A stretch of 57,226 bases of DNA from Betaproteobacteria bacterium (GTDB taxonomy: Bacteria; Pseudomonadota; Gammaproteobacteria; Burkholderiales; SG8-41), in contig JACPTK010000080.1 in NCBI GenBank assembly GCA_016192825.1, forward strand, positions 1-57,226, given 5' to 3'. Of this stretch, positions 47,385-57,086 are shown piece by piece (position 1 is the first letter of the stretch; every line of letters begins with the position of its first letter). Under the pieces are notes generated by a model. The model was not told the origin of the DNA. It searched no databases and saw only the letters and a program-made list of their open reading frames with translations. Made by a program: the position numbers and the translations under genes.

Positions 47385-48346
47385 ACAGCCATTACTCCCG
47401 GATTGCCGGCACCGGCAGCTACCTGCCGGCCAAGGTGCTTGCCAACCGCGACCTCGAGCGGATGGTGGACACTACCGATGAGTGGATCTACACGCGCACC
47501 GGCATCCGCCAGCGGCACATCGCGGCAGATGAGGAGAAGACGAGCGATCTCGCGCTGCAGGCGAGCCGCAAGGCTCTGGAAGCGGCGGGTGTCGCGGCCG
47601 CCGATCTGGACCTCATCGTGGTGGCGACGACCACGCCGGACATGGTTTTTCCCAGCACGGCGTGCCTCCTGCAGACCAAGCTCGGCGCCCGCAACTGCCC
47701 CGCATTCGACGTGCAGGCGGTGTGCAGCGGCTTCATCTACGGGCTTGCCACGGCCGACCAGTTCATGCGCTCGGGGCGCTTCCGCAACGCGCTGGTGGTG
47801 GGCGCCGAGATCTATTCGCGCATCCTCGACTGGAACGACCGCACGACCTGCGTCCTGTTCGGCGACGGGGCGGGCGCCGTCGTGCTCCGCCGCGACCGCA
47901 CGCCGGGGATTCTATCCAGCCACCTGCACGCCGACGGCTCGTACGCGAACATGCTGTCGGTGCCGGGAACGGTGTGCGGCGGCAAGGTCAGCGGCCGGCC
48001 GCTGCTGCAGATGGACGGGAGCGGGGTGTTCAGGTTCGCGGTCAAGGCGCTCGATGACCTCGTCGAGGAAACCATCGCGGCGAACGGGATGCAGAAGGCG
48101 GATATCGACTGGCTGGTCCCCCACCAGGCCAATATCCGCATCATTCAGGCCTCGGCCCGCAAGCTCGGCATGAGCATGGAGAAAGTGGTGGTGACGGTGG
48201 ACCGTCACGCCAATACCTCGGCCGCCTCCATCCCGCTCGCTCTCGACGAAGCCGTGCGCGACGGGCGCATCCGTTCCGGCCAGCACGTGCTGCTGGAAGG
48301 CGTGGGCGGCGGCTTTACCTGGGGCGCAGTGCTGGTCAAATGGTAG
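47381..48346 (+). CDS. fabH: 3-oxoacyl-ACP synthase III (FabH)
   Basis: A 321-residue KAS III that condenses acetyl-CoA with malonyl-ACP to start fatty acid synthesis. The triad is C115 (AVCSGFIYG), the histidine in VPHQANIRI and the asparagine in [15 protein letters not shown] 47381 overlaps the plsX stop by four bases, so the two are translationally coupled. Confidence 0.97.
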   Translation: MNSHYSRIAGTGSYLPAKVLANRDLERMVDTTDEWIYTRTGIRQRHIAADEEKTSDLALQASRKALEAAGVAAADLDLIVVATTTPDMVFPSTACLLQTKLGARNCPAFDVQAVCSGFIYGLATADQFMRSGRFRNALVVGAEIYSRILDWNDRTTCVLFGDGAGAVVLRRDRTPGILSSHLHADGSYANMLSVPGTVCGGKVSGRPLLQMDGSGVFRFAVKALDDLVEETIAANGMQKADIDWLVPHQANIRIIQASARKLGMSMEKVVVTVDRHANTSAASIPLALDEAVRDGRIRSGQHVLLEGVGGGFTWGAVLVKW

Positions 48347-48362
48347 GCACGGGTCGCGGCAA

Positions 48363-49295
48363 ATGAAATTCGCGTTCGTTTTCCCGGGGCAGGGCTCGCA
48401 ATCGGTCGGCATGATGCAGCCGTTCGCGGGCTCGACGGGCGTGCGCGATGCCTTCTCCGAGGCGTCAGATGTGCTCGGCCAGGACCTGTGGAAACTGATG
48501 GCCGAGGGCCCCGCGGAGGAGCTCAATTCCACCGTCAATACGCAGCCGGTGATGCTCGCGGCGGGCTACGCGGTCTATCGCGCCTGGCGCGATGCGGGTG
48601 GAGCGGAGCCGGCGCTGGTCGCCGGCCACAGCCTGGGGGAGTACACCGCCCTCGTTGCCGGCGGCGCGCTGGCCTTCCGCGACGCGCTGCCGCTGGTGCG
48701 CTTTCGCGCGCAGGCGATGCAGGAGGCGGTTCCCGTGGGAGAGGGCGCGATGGCCGCCATTCTCGGCCTGGAGGACGATGCGGTGCGCGCGGCGTGCGCC
48801 GAGGCGGCGCAAGGCCAGGTCGTCGAGCCGGTCAATTTCAACGCGCCGAGCCAGGTCGTGATCGCGGGCCACAAGGCGGCCGTGGAGCGCGGGGCAGCGG
48901 CGGCGAAAGCTAAAGGGGCCAAGCGCGCCCTCATGCTGCCGGTGAGCGCGCCGTTCCACTCCTCCCTGCTCAGGCCGGCGGCCGAGAAGCTGTCCGCCTA
49001 CCTGGAGCAAATCGAAGTGAACGCGCCGCGCATCCCCATGGTGAACAATGTGGACGTGGCGACCGAAAACGACCCGCAGCGCATCAAGGATGCGCTCGCG
49101 CGCCAGGCCTGCAGCCCGGTGCGCTGGGTCGAAGTGGTGCTCCGGATCGCGGGCGCGGGCATCTCGCACGTTGCGGAATGCGGTCCGGGCAAGGTGCTGG
49201 CGGGATTGTCCAAGCGCATAGACGGCCGTCTTCAGGGTTACGCGATCGCCGATCCGCCGTCGCTGGAGCAGGCTTTGCAGGCGTTCCAGTCATGA
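48363..49295 (+). CDS. fabD: Malonyl-CoA:ACP transacylase (FabD)
   Basis: A 310-residue transacylase. The nucleophile is S90 in GHSLGEYTAL. The N-terminal FPGQGSQ and the central FNAPSQVVIAG and MLPVSAPFHSSLL (with the catalytic histidine) are all standard. It loads malonyl onto ACP. The stop overlaps the fabG start. Confidence 0.97.
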   Translation: MKFAFVFPGQGSQSVGMMQPFAGSTGVRDAFSEASDVLGQDLWKLMAEGPAEELNSTVNTQPVMLAAGYAVYRAWRDAGGAEPALVAGHSLGEYTALVAGGALAFRDALPLVRFRAQAMQEAVPVGEGAMAAILGLEDDAVRAACAEAAQGQVVEPVNFNAPSQVVIAGHKAAVERGAAAAKAKGAKRALMLPVSAPFHSSLLRPAAEKLSAYLEQIEVNAPRIPMVNNVDVATENDPQRIKDALARQACSPVRWVEVVLRIAGAGISHVAECGPGKVLAGLSKRIDGRLQGYAIADPPSLEQALQAFQS

Positions 49296-50035
49296 ACCTC
49301 GAAGGAAGAATTGCGCTCGTCACCGGCGCCTCCCGCGGCATCGGGCAGGCGATCGCGCTGGAGCTGGGCAGACACGGTGCGATCGTCGCCGGCACCTCGA
49401 CCACGCGGTCGGGCGCGGACGCGATCGGGCAGGGGCTCGCGGCGGCAGGCATCAAGGGAACGGGCCTGGCGCTTGACGTCAACGACGCGCGGCAGTCGGA
49501 GTCGGCCGTCGCGGAAATCCAGAAACGGTTCGGAGACATCGCGATCCTCGTCAACAACGCCGGCGTCACGCGCGACAACCTGCTGGTGCGCATGAAGGAT
49601 GAGGAATGGGACGCGGTCATGGCGACCGACCTCAAGTCGGTCTACCGGCTGTCGAAGCTGGTGCTGCGCTCGATGATGAAAGCGCGCTACGGGCGCATCA
49701 TCAACATCACCTCCGTGGTCGGCGCGACCGGCAACGCCGGCCAGACCAACTATGCCGCCGCGAAGGCCGGCATCATCGGTTTTTCCAAGTCGCTCGCCCG
49801 CGAGATTGGCAGCCGGAACATCACCGTGAACTGCGTCGCGCCGGGCTTTATCGATACCGATATGACGCGGTCGCTCGACGAGCGGCAGCGCGCGGCCCTG
49901 ATCGAGCGGATTCCGCTCGCGCGGCTGGGGCGGCCCGAGGACGTGGCTGCCGCGGTGGCTTTCCTGGCCTCGCCGGGGGCCGATTACATCACCGGGTGCA
50001 CGCTGCACGTGAATGGCGGCATGCATATGGATTAA
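49292..50035 (+). CDS. fabG: 3-oxoacyl-ACP reductase (FabG)
   Basis: A 247-residue short-chain dehydrogenase. NADPH site TGASRGIGQAIA, NNAGVTRDN, and catalytic S141, Y154 and K158 (NYAAAKAG). It reduces 3-oxoacyl-ACP in each elongation cycle. Start ATG 49292, overlapping the fabD stop; the frame upstream is a shadow of fabD. Confidence 0.97.
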   Translation: MNLEGRIALVTGASRGIGQAIALELGRHGAIVAGTSTTRSGADAIGQGLAAAGIKGTGLALDVNDARQSESAVAEIQKRFGDIAILVNNAGVTRDNLLVRMKDEEWDAVMATDLKSVYRLSKLVLRSMMKARYGRIINITSVVGATGNAGQTNYAAAKAGIIGFSKSLAREIGSRNITVNCVAPGFIDTDMTRSLDERQRAALIERIPLARLGRPEDVAAAVAFLASPGADYITGCTLHVNGGMHMD

Positions 50036-50059
50036 CGATGACAATTCTTTGAATTTTGG

Positions 50060-50090
50060 GGGCTTTTTTGACTGGCGATTCTGGTAAAAT
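50060..50090 (+). promoter_or_regulatory. Possible extended -10 promoter for acpP
   Basis: TGGTAAAAT (50082-50090) is an extended -10 element about 95 bp before the acpP start. A clear -35 box at 17-base spacing is not seen; TTGACT is only 11 bases upstream. The GGGGGCTTTTTTG at 50058-50070 might instead end transcripts from fabG. Many bacteria have a dedicated strong acpP promoter. Confidence 0.4.
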
Positions 50091-50184
50091 AGCGCCCTGA
50101 TTCAACGACCGACCGCCCCGGTCGCAACCTGGTTTCCGGGGCCATTCAAGCATATTGAAATCCTGTCGAGGAAAGGGGATCTGA

Positions 50185-50424
50185 ATGGAGAACATCGAGC
50201 AACGCGTCAAGAAGATTGTTGCCGAGCAGCTGGGCGTCAACGAGGCGGACGTCAAGAACGAATCGTCGTTCGTCAACGACCTCGGCGCGGATTCGCTCGA
50301 CACCGTGGAACTGGTCATGGCGCTCGAGGAGGAGTTCGAAACCGAGATTCCCGACGAGGAGGCCGAAAAGATTGCCTCCGTCCAGCAGGCCATCGACTAC
50401 ATCAAGGCCCACGTCAAAGCCTGA
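50185..50424 (+). CDS. acpP: Acyl carrier protein
   Basis: A 79-residue acidic ACP with S37 in [12 protein letters not shown], the site for the phosphopantetheine arm. It carries the growing acyl chain. GAGGAAAGGGGAT precedes the ATG. It is separated from fabG by 149 bp and from fabF by 15 bp, so it has its own leader and is probably co-transcribed with fabF. Confidence 0.98.
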   Translation: MENIEQRVKKIVAEQLGVNEADVKNESSFVNDLGADSLDTVELVMALEEEFETEIPDEEAEKIASVQQAIDYIKAHVKA

Positions 50425-50439
50425 TTCCCCCCGTCCGGA

Positions 50440-51684
50440 GTGAATTTGTCCAGGCGCAGAGTCGTCGTCACGGGGCTTGGTATCGTTTCCCCGGTCGGGA
50501 CCGGGGTCCCCGAAGCCTGGAAGAGCATCCTCGCCGGCCGCTCCGGCATCACCCGCATCACCCGTTTCGACCCGTCGGCCTTCAGCTCGCAGATCGCGGG
50601 CGAGGTGAAGGGATTCGATCCGGCGCAATACCTGTCCGCCAAGGAAGCCCGCCGCTTCGACACCTTCATCCACTACGGCCTGGCCGCGGCGATCGAGGCC
50701 ATCAAGAACTCGGGGCTCGATTTCGAGCGCGAGCAGCGTGAGCAGATCGGGGTCTGCATCGGCTCCGGCATCGGCGGGCTCCCGCTGATCGAGGAGACGC
50801 ACCACGCGTTTCTCGCCGGCGGGCCGCGCAAGATCACGCCGTTCTTCGTGCCGGGCACGATCATCAATCTGATTTCCGGACAGCTCTCGATCATGTACGG
50901 GCTGAAAGGCCCGAACCTGGCGGTGGTCACCGCGTGCACCACGGCCAACCACAGTATCGGCGAGGCGGGGCGGCTGATCGAGTACGGCGACGCTGACGTC
51001 ATGATCGCGGGCGGTTCCGAATCGTGCGTATCCCGCCTCGGCGTCGGCGGATTTTGCGCCGCGCGCGCGTTGTCCGGCCGCAACGATGATCCTGCGACCG
51101 CGAGCCGGCCGTGGGACAGGGATCGCGACGGCTTCGTGTTGGGTGAGGGCGCCGGGATACTGGTGCTGGAGGAATACGAGCACGCCAAGGCGCGTGGCGC
51201 GAACATTTATTGCGAGCTCGCCGGTTACGGCATGAGCGCGGACGCGCACCACATCACGGCGCCCTGCGAGGATGGCGAAGGCGCCGTGCGCTGCATGGCC
51301 AACGCAATGAGAAATGCCGGCGTCAATCGCGATCAGGTGGACTACATCAACGCTCATGGCACCTCCACCCCGCTCGGCGACATTGCCGAGACCGTGGCGG
51401 TCAGGAACTGCTTTGGTGATCACGCGAAAAAACTGGCCGTGAGTTCGACCAAGTCCATGACCGGGCATCTGCTCGGAGCAGCCGGCGGCGTCGAGGCGGT
51501 GTTTACCGTGCTCGGGATGCGCGACCAGGTGGCGCCGCCAACGATCAATCTCTTCAACCCGGATCCGCAATGCGATCTCGATTACGTGCCCAACACGGCA
51601 CGCCAGATGAAGATCGACATTGCCGTCTCCAATTCCTTCGGGTTCGGCGGCACCAACGGCAGCCTGGTTTTCCGGAAACTCTGA
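50440..51684 (+). CDS. fabF: 3-oxoacyl-ACP synthase II (FabF)
   Basis: A 414-residue KAS II. The triad is C166 in VVTACTTANH, the histidine in INAHGTSTPLGD and the histidine in KSMTGHLLGAAGG. Elongates acyl-ACP, including the temperature-controlled C16:1 to C18:1 step. Start is a GTG at 50440, 15 bp after acpP, with GTCCGGAG before it. Confidence 0.97.
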   Translation: MNLSRRRVVVTGLGIVSPVGTGVPEAWKSILAGRSGITRITRFDPSAFSSQIAGEVKGFDPAQYLSAKEARRFDTFIHYGLAAAIEAIKNSGLDFEREQREQIGVCIGSGIGGLPLIEETHHAFLAGGPRKITPFFVPGTIINLISGQLSIMYGLKGPNLAVVTACTTANHSIGEAGRLIEYGDADVMIAGGSESCVSRLGVGGFCAARALSGRNDDPATASRPWDRDRDGFVLGEGAGILVLEEYEHAKARGANIYCELAGYGMSADAHHITAPCEDGEGAVRCMANAMRNAGVNRDQVDYINAHGTSTPLGDIAETVAVRNCFGDHAKKLAVSSTKSMTGHLLGAAGGVEAVFTVLGMRDQVAPPTINLFNPDPQCDLDYVPNTARQMKIDIAVSNSFGFGGTNGSLVFRKL

Positions 51685-51710
51685 ATCCGCCCGCAGCCTG
51701 GGCGCATGCC

Positions 51711-52523
51711 ATGATTCTCGTGAACGGCGTCGCAACGGACAGCGTTGCTGCCACGGATCGCGGGCTCGCCTACGGCGATGGGGTGTTCCGGACCCTGCTC
51801 GCGAGGCCGGGCGGGCTTCTCGCGTGGCAGCGGCACTATCGCAAGCTGGCGCATGACTGCGCGGCGCTGGCCATACCCTGTCCACCCGAGCCGCTGCTGG
51901 CGCAGGAGGTCGAACGGGCAGCGGACCCGTCGGACTATTCCGTCATCAAGATCGTCATCACCCGCGGCAGCGGGATGCGGGGTTACGCGCCGCCCGAATC
52001 GCCGACACCCACCCGGGTGGTCATGGCATCACCCCTGCCGGCGTATCCGCGGGAATACGCCCGCGATGGGGTCAAGGTGCATTGGTGCAGGACGCGGCTG
52101 TCGTTCCAGCTGCGGCTTGCCGGCGTAAAACATCTCAACCGGCTCGAAAACGTTCTGGCGCGGGCGGAGTGGAGCGACCCCGCCGTGCCGGAGGGCCTGA
52201 TGCTCGACGGCGACGGAAACGTTGTCTGCGGCACCATGGCCAATCTCCTCATCGTCGAGGGCGGCAGCCTGGTGACGCCGGAGCTCTCGCGCTGTGGCGT
52301 TGCGGGAGTAACCCGCGAGCGCGTCATGGAAGCCGCCGCGGCCAGAGGCGTGGCCTTCCGGGAGGAGCCCGTATCGCAGGCGCGCCTGCTGGATGCGGAA
52401 GAGGCGCTGCTGGTCAACAGCGTCATCGGCGTGTGGCAGGTCCGGGAATGCGGCGGACGCAGCTGGACGCCCGGGGCCTTCGCCGCGCGCGTGAGAGAAT
52501 GGCTCGATGACGAAGCGCGTTGA
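51711..52523 (+). CDS. pabC: Aminodeoxychorismate lyase (PabC)
   Basis: A 270-residue fold-type IV PLP enzyme. DRGLAYGDGVFRTL at the start, GVKHLNRLENVLAR with the PLP lysine, and CGTMANLLIVEGG are family marks. It releases p-aminobenzoate and pyruvate from aminodeoxychorismate in folate synthesis. Its position between fabF and mltG is the usual order. Its end overlaps mltG by 17 bases. D-amino-acid/branched-chain aminotransferases are relatives, but the context favours PabC. Confidence 0.93.
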   Translation: MILVNGVATDSVAATDRGLAYGDGVFRTLLARPGGLLAWQRHYRKLAHDCAALAIPCPPEPLLAQEVERAADPSDYSVIKIVITRGSGMRGYAPPESPTPTRVVMASPLPAYPREYARDGVKVHWCRTRLSFQLRLAGVKHLNRLENVLARAEWSDPAVPEGLMLDGDGNVVCGTMANLLIVEGGSLVTPELSRCGVAGVTRERVMEAAAARGVAFREEPVSQARLLDAEEALLVNSVIGVWQVRECGGRSWTPGAFAARVREWLDDEAR

Positions 52524-53520
52524 GCGCATACTGCGCGTGCTGTTCGGCGCGTCGGTGGCGGCCATTATCATCACCGCGGGCGCTTTCACCTATTACGCGG
52601 CGGGCGAAATCGAAATCGGGCCGACGCCGGTCCAGTTCAGCCTGCGGAAGGGGAGCAGCCTGCGGAGCGCGGCGCAGCAGATGGAGGGGGCGGGCATGCT
52701 GCAACATCCCGCGCTTTTCATCGCGATGGCGCGGATGCTCGGCGAAGCCGGCAACATCAAGGCCGGCATTTACGAGGTCAGTGGTCGAGTCTCGCCGTAT
52801 CAGCTCCTGCTCAAGATAACCGAAGGCGACGTCACGCAGGCCACGATCACGTTCGTCGAAGGCTGGACCTTCCGCCAGATGCGGAAGCTGCTCGACGAGC
52901 ATCCTGCCGTCAAACACGATACCCGCGGCCTGCCCGATGCCGACATCCTGAAACGGCTCGCCATCGAGATCGCCTCGCCCGAGGGATTGTTCTTCCCCGA
53001 CACCTTCCATTTCGACGTCGGCAGCAGCGACGTGCTCATCCTGCGGCGCGCCTATCGCCAGATGCAATCGCACCTGGAAGCCCAGTGGGCGGGGCGGGCG
53101 CCGGACCTGCCGCTGGCTTCACCCTACGAGGCCCTGATACTCGCGTCGATCGTGGAAAAAGAGACCGGACAGGGGGACGACCGCCCGCTGGTCGCCGCGG
53201 TGTTCGTCAACCGGCTGCGCAAAGGCATGCTGCTGCAAGCCGACCCCACCGTGATTTACGGCATGGGGGAGGCGTTCGATGGCAACCTGCGCAAGCGCGA
53301 TCTGACGACCGACACGCCCTACAACACCTATACCCGCACCGGCCTGCCGCCAACCCCGATCGCGATGCCGGGCCTGAGCTCGCTCGCCGTCACGCTCAAT
53401 CCGCCCGCGAGCAACGTGCTGTACTTCGTGGCGAAGGGCGACGGTTCCTCCCATTTTTCGAGCACGCTGGGAGAGCACGAGCGCGCCGTGACAAAATACC
53501 AGAGGTCGGGACGTCGCTGA
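52507..53520 (+). CDS. mltG: Endolytic murein transglycosylase MltG (YceG)
   Basis: A 337-residue protein with one N-terminal membrane span (VLFGASVAAIIITAGAFTYY), a LysM-like segment, and the YceG catalytic domain. The catalytic glutamate is in ASIVEKETGQ, followed by VAAVFVNRLRKGMLLQADPTVIYG. It cuts nascent glycan strands and so sets their length. Overlaps pabC upstream and tmk by one base downstream. Confidence 0.95.
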   Translation: MTKRVERILRVLFGASVAAIIITAGAFTYYAAGEIEIGPTPVQFSLRKGSSLRSAAQQMEGAGMLQHPALFIAMARMLGEAGNIKAGIYEVSGRVSPYQLLLKITEGDVTQATITFVEGWTFRQMRKLLDEHPAVKHDTRGLPDADILKRLAIEIASPEGLFFPDTFHFDVGSSDVLILRRAYRQMQSHLEAQWAGRAPDLPLASPYEALILASIVEKETGQGDDRPLVAAVFVNRLRKGMLLQADPTVIYGMGEAFDGNLRKRDLTTDTPYNTYTRTGLPPTPIAMPGLSSLAVTLNPPASNVLYFVAKGDGSSHFSSTLGEHERAVTKYQRSGRR

Positions 53521-54137
53521 TGCGCGGAAAATTCATCACGCTCGAAGGGCTGGATGGGGCCGGCAAGTCCACCCACTTGCGCTGGATCGCCCGTTTTCTC
53601 AGGAGACGCGGCATCAAGGTGAGGCTGACGCGCGAGCCTGGCGGTACCGCCACGGGCGAAAAACTCCGGCGGCTGGTGCTCGGCGGCCGCTCGCGGCTGC
53701 ATGCTGAAACCGAGACCCTGCTCATGTTCGCGGCGCGGCGCGAGCATCTGGACAAAGTGATCGCGCCGGCCCTGGGTGCCGGCAGCTGGGTGCTGTGCGA
53801 CCGCTTTACCGATGCCACCTTTGCCTACCAGTCGGGCGGCAGCGGCGTCGCCTGGAACAAGGTCGCGGTCCTCGAGCGGTGGGTGCAGACGGGTTTACAG
53901 CCTGATCTCACCATCCTTTTCGACGTCAGCCCGGCAGTCGGACGCCAGCGGGCTGGCCGGGTGAAAAAGCCGGACCGATTTGAGCGGGAAAAGGATGCCT
54001 ACTACCGGCGGGTGCGAAGGGCCTACCTCAGACGCGCGCGCGAATGCCGCGGTCGAATGCAGGTGATTAACGCAGATGTTGGTCTTACCGAAGTTAGGAA
54101 AAAACTTCAACTTCTCCTATTATCTATCTGTAAATAA
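53520..54137 (+). CDS. tmk: Thymidylate kinase
   Basis: A 205-residue kinase. P-loop EGLDGAGKSTHL, the DR-x motif in LCDRFTDATFAYQ and the LID-like RAGRVKKPDRFE. It phosphorylates dTMP to dTDP. ATG 53520 shares a base with the mltG stop, and its TAA shares a base with the holB start, so pabC–mltG–tmk–holB is a tightly coupled run. Confidence 0.96.
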   Translation: MRGKFITLEGLDGAGKSTHLRWIARFLRRRGIKVRLTREPGGTATGEKLRRLVLGGRSRLHAETETLLMFAARREHLDKVIAPALGAGSWVLCDRFTDATFAYQSGGSGVAWNKVAVLERWVQTGLQPDLTILFDVSPAVGRQRAGRVKKPDRFEREKDAYYRRVRRAYLRRARECRGRMQVINADVGLTEVRKKLQLLLLSICK

Positions 54138-55162
54138 TGGCTTATTCGTGGCACAAGTCTGACTTCGAAGCGTTGCTCGCGCGCCAGGAGGCGCTCCCGC
54201 ACGCATTGCTGTTCAGGGGAAACCCCGGCATCGGCAAGCTGGCTCTCGCCGAATCCCTGGCGCGCGCCCTGTTGTGCGAGCAGCCGGGACCCGGCGGCTC
54301 GGCCTGCGGGCAATGCACGGCCTGCGGCTGGATGGCGCAGGGCAGCCATCCGGATTTCCGGCGCCTCGAGCCCGAGATCCTGGCCGAACAGAATGAACGC
54401 GAGGAGGGCGGCGAAAAGAAAGCCAGCCTGCAGATCCAGGTGGAGCAGGTGAGGGCCATCGCTGATTTCATCAACGTCTCGAGCCACCGCGGGGGCGTCA
54501 AGGTGGTATTGATCCACCCCGCGGAAACGCTCAACATCCACGCGGCCAACGCCTTGCTGAAAAACCTCGAAGAGCCGCCGCCGCGAACCTATTTTCTGCT
54601 GGTGGCGCACCGCTGGCATCAGCTGCTGCCCACGATCCGCAGCCGCTGCCAGCAGGTTGCCTTGCCGCCGCCCCCGGTCGAGGCGGCGCGCGACTGGCTC
54701 AAGCAGCAGGGGCTGGCCAGTCCCGATCTCGCTCTGGCACAGGCGGGCGGCGCGCCATTGCTGGCGCTGGAGTTCGACGAGCAGTACTGGCAGCAGCGCG
54801 AGCAATTCCTCAAGGCGATCGCCCGCAACGCATTCGATGCCCTGGCGCTTGGCGAGCAGATCCGCGACCTCGCGCCGGGCCGGGTCGTGGCGTGGCTGCA
54901 GAAATGGTCTTACGATCTCGTCAGCCACAAGGTCACGGGAAGCGTCAGCTACAACCCGGACTTTGCCGTGCCTCTGGCAGCGGCCGCAGCCCGGATCGAG
55001 CTTCGGGACGCCACGCGTTTCCTGCGCCAGATGGTAAGGCTGCAGCGCATCGTTTCGCATCCCCTCAACGCCCGCCTGTTCTACGAGCTGCTGCTGCTGA
55101 CGTACGCGGCGCTGCTGAACGGGCGGTCGAGCGTTGTCAAGCATTTTCAGGACGCTCGATAG
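54137..55162 (+). CDS. holB: DNA polymerase III delta' subunit
   Basis: A 341-residue clamp-loader subunit. It has the remnant P-loop FRGNPGIGKLALAE (delta' does not bind ATP productively), the four-cysteine zinc site in CEQPGPGGSACGQCTACGW, and the sensor-like LKNLEEPPPRTYFLLVAH with TIRSRCQQV. Works with DnaX and delta to load the sliding clamp. Confidence 0.94.
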   Translation: MAYSWHKSDFEALLARQEALPHALLFRGNPGIGKLALAESLARALLCEQPGPGGSACGQCTACGWMAQGSHPDFRRLEPEILAEQNEREEGGEKKASLQIQVEQVRAIADFINVSSHRGGVKVVLIHPAETLNIHAANALLKNLEEPPPRTYFLLVAHRWHQLLPTIRSRCQQVALPPPPVEAARDWLKQQGLASPDLALAQAGGAPLLALEFDEQYWQQREQFLKAIARNAFDALALGEQIRDLAPGRVVAWLQKWSYDLVSHKVTGSVSYNPDFAVPLAAAAARIELRDATRFLRQMVRLQRIVSHPLNARLFYELLLLTYAALLNGRSSVVKHFQDAR

Positions 55163-55172
55163 GAGCCCGACG

Positions 55173-55955
55173 ATGCTGGTGGATTCCCACTGTCATCTCA
55201 ATTTCCCGGAGCTCGCCGGGCGGGTGGACGACGCGCTGGCGCTGATGCGGGAAAACGGCGTCACGCACGCGCTTTGCGTCAGCGTGACCCTGGCGGAATT
55301 TCCGCAGGTGAGGGCGCTCGCGGAGCGCTTCCCGCAGATCTACGGATCGGTCGGCGTGCACCCCGACTATGAGGACGTGCCTCCGGTCCTGGAAGATGAA
55401 CTGGTCGCGGGCGCGAATCATCCCAAGATCGTGGCGATCGGCGAGACCGGCCTGGATTATTTCCGGATCAAGGGAGATTGCGAGTGGCAGCGCGAGCGGT
55501 TTCGCACGCACATCCGCGCCGCGCGCCGGTGCGGCAAGCCGCTCATCATTCACATGCGGGAGGCGGGCGCGGACACGCTGCGCATCATGGCCGAGGAACG
55601 GGCGCCCGAAGCAGGGGGGGTCATGCACTGCTTCACGGGCACCTGGGAGGAGGCGCAGGCCGCGATCGAGCTGGGCTTCCATATCTCCTTTTCGGGGATC
55701 GTCACCTTCAGGAACGCCGGCGCGTTGCGGGAGGTGGCGAGAAACGTGCCGCTGGAGCGCATGCTGATCGAAACGGATTCGCCGTACCTGGCCCCGGTGC
55801 CGCACCGGGGCAAGACCAACGAGCCGGGGCTGGTGAAGTACGTGGCCGAGGAAATTGCCCGGGTCCGGGGCCTGTCGCTGGAGCAGGTCGCCGAGAAAAC
55901 CAGCGACAACTTTTTCAGATTGTTCAAGATAAGAAACGCGGATGCCCATGGGTAG
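55173..55955 (+). CDS. tatD: TatD-family deoxyribonuclease
   Basis: A 260-residue TIM-barrel metal-dependent hydrolase. Metal ligands lie in VDSHCHLN, GETGLDYF with the glutamate, PLIIHMREA, MHCFTGTW and the ETDSPYLAPVPHRGKTNEP signature. Known members are 3'-5' exonucleases. The holB–(pilZ)–tatD order is common in betaproteobacteria; a pilZ gene usually sits between them and is absent here. AGGAG at 55160-55164 marks the ATG at 55173; the earlier frame start is unlikely. Confidence 0.93.
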   Translation: MLVDSHCHLNFPELAGRVDDALALMRENGVTHALCVSVTLAEFPQVRALAERFPQIYGSVGVHPDYEDVPPVLEDELVAGANHPKIVAIGETGLDYFRIKGDCEWQRERFRTHIRAARRCGKPLIIHMREAGADTLRIMAEERAPEAGGVMHCFTGTWEEAQAAIELGFHISFSGIVTFRNAGALREVARNVPLERMLIETDSPYLAPVPHRGKTNEPGLVKYVAEEIARVRGLSLEQVAEKTSDNFFRLFKIRNADAHG

Positions 55956-56586
55956 GTTCAGAAGCTGGCTGGCCGGTGCCGTCCTTCTGTTGACCGGCAC
56001 GCTCGCCGTCGCCGGGGTATATGAGGACATGCTCCATGCCGTCAACAACGATGATGAGCGCACGGTCGCCGAGCTGCTGAAACGCGGCGTGGACGTCAAT
56101 ACGGTGGGACCCGACGGGGACTCGCTGCTCATGCTTGCGGCCCGGCACGGCAAGGCGGAAATGGTGAAAACCGTGCTGGCCGCCAACCCACGGGTCAACG
56201 TGCGCAACGCGCATGGGGAGACGGCACTCATGATGGCGGCATTGCGCGGGCATATCGAGGTCGTGCGCCAGCTGCTTGCGCGGGGCGCCGAAGTCGATCA
56301 TGCCGGCTGGACGCCACTCATCTACGCTGCGGCCCGGAACCGCCTGGATATCGCGCGGATCCTCGTGAGCCAGGGCGCCCGCCCGAACGCGCAGGCCGCC
56401 AACGGGACCACGGCCCTAATGATGGCGGCACGCGAAGGACACGTGCAGATGGTGCTGCTGCTGATGGAACTGGGCGCCGACATCAAGCAGAAGAACGACG
56501 ACGGCTTTACCGCATTGGGCCTGGCCAGGGATTACGGGAGGCGCGACGTTGCCGAGTTACTTGCCCGGGCGGGGGCAACAGAATAA
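55942..56586 (+). CDS. Exported ankyrin-repeat protein
   Basis: A 214-residue protein with a signal peptide (SWLAGAVLLLTGTLAVAGV) and about five ankyrin repeats. Examples are DSLLMLAARHGKAEMVKTVL, GETALMMAALRGHIEVVRQL and GTTALMMAAREGHVQMVLLL. Ankyrin stacks bind other proteins; periplasmic versions of this size are frequent near tatD in betaproteobacteria. Function unknown. ATG at 55942 overlaps the tatD end by 14 bases. Confidence 0.9.
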   Translation: MPMGRFRSWLAGAVLLLTGTLAVAGVYEDMLHAVNNDDERTVAELLKRGVDVNTVGPDGDSLLMLAARHGKAEMVKTVLAANPRVNVRNAHGETALMMAALRGHIEVVRQLLARGAEVDHAGWTPLIYAAARNRLDIARILVSQGARPNAQAANGTTALMMAAREGHVQMVLLLMELGADIKQKNDDGFTALGLARDYGRRDVAELLARAGATE

Positions 56587-57086
56587 GCGTAGGGACGAAA
56601 AAACGTGGTGGCTGCTTCCGCGTTACGTGCGCAACATCTGGCCGGTGGAAGCGCGGGGGTGCCGGTGCCCAGCTGGGGGGTGGCGATCTCGGCCTACTGG
56701 CGAATGGATGCCGTCAGAGTGGATGCTGGTGTCTGTCGGTTGAGGTCGTGTGCGGTTGCGATTACGTAAACCTTAGAAAAAGGATGCGCCAACATAGCTT
56801 CCTGTATTTGGCACAGTGATTGTTGGCGATAGTGATTGCTGCTGTGTAAACGTCACCCCTGTCGGTCGGCATGAGATGGTTTACTTTCAGGCCTAGCTGT
56901 TGGGCTTAGGAATGCGGCGTGGGGTGTGCGTAACGCTCGCTGGGCGGGACAAGACGAGAATAGAATGTTTGCGTGGCTATGCTGGGAGGTTAGGCGGGTT
57001 CTGGAGGCTGGGGAACCGTTGGAGAGCGTGGTGCCATCGCTGGTGGAGCTTTTTGTGAGGCCCTAATGTCATGGATGAGTATCAAC
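56587..57086. other. Gene-free stretch, no supported feature
   Basis: About 500 bases with less regular codon structure and lower GC. A 33-residue frame at 56965-57066 (MFAWLCWEVRRVLEAGEPLE...) is the only notable one; I cannot link it to a family and it has no clear ribosome site. The stretch may be remnants of mobile DNA, as a MITE-like element follows directly. Confidence 0.4.
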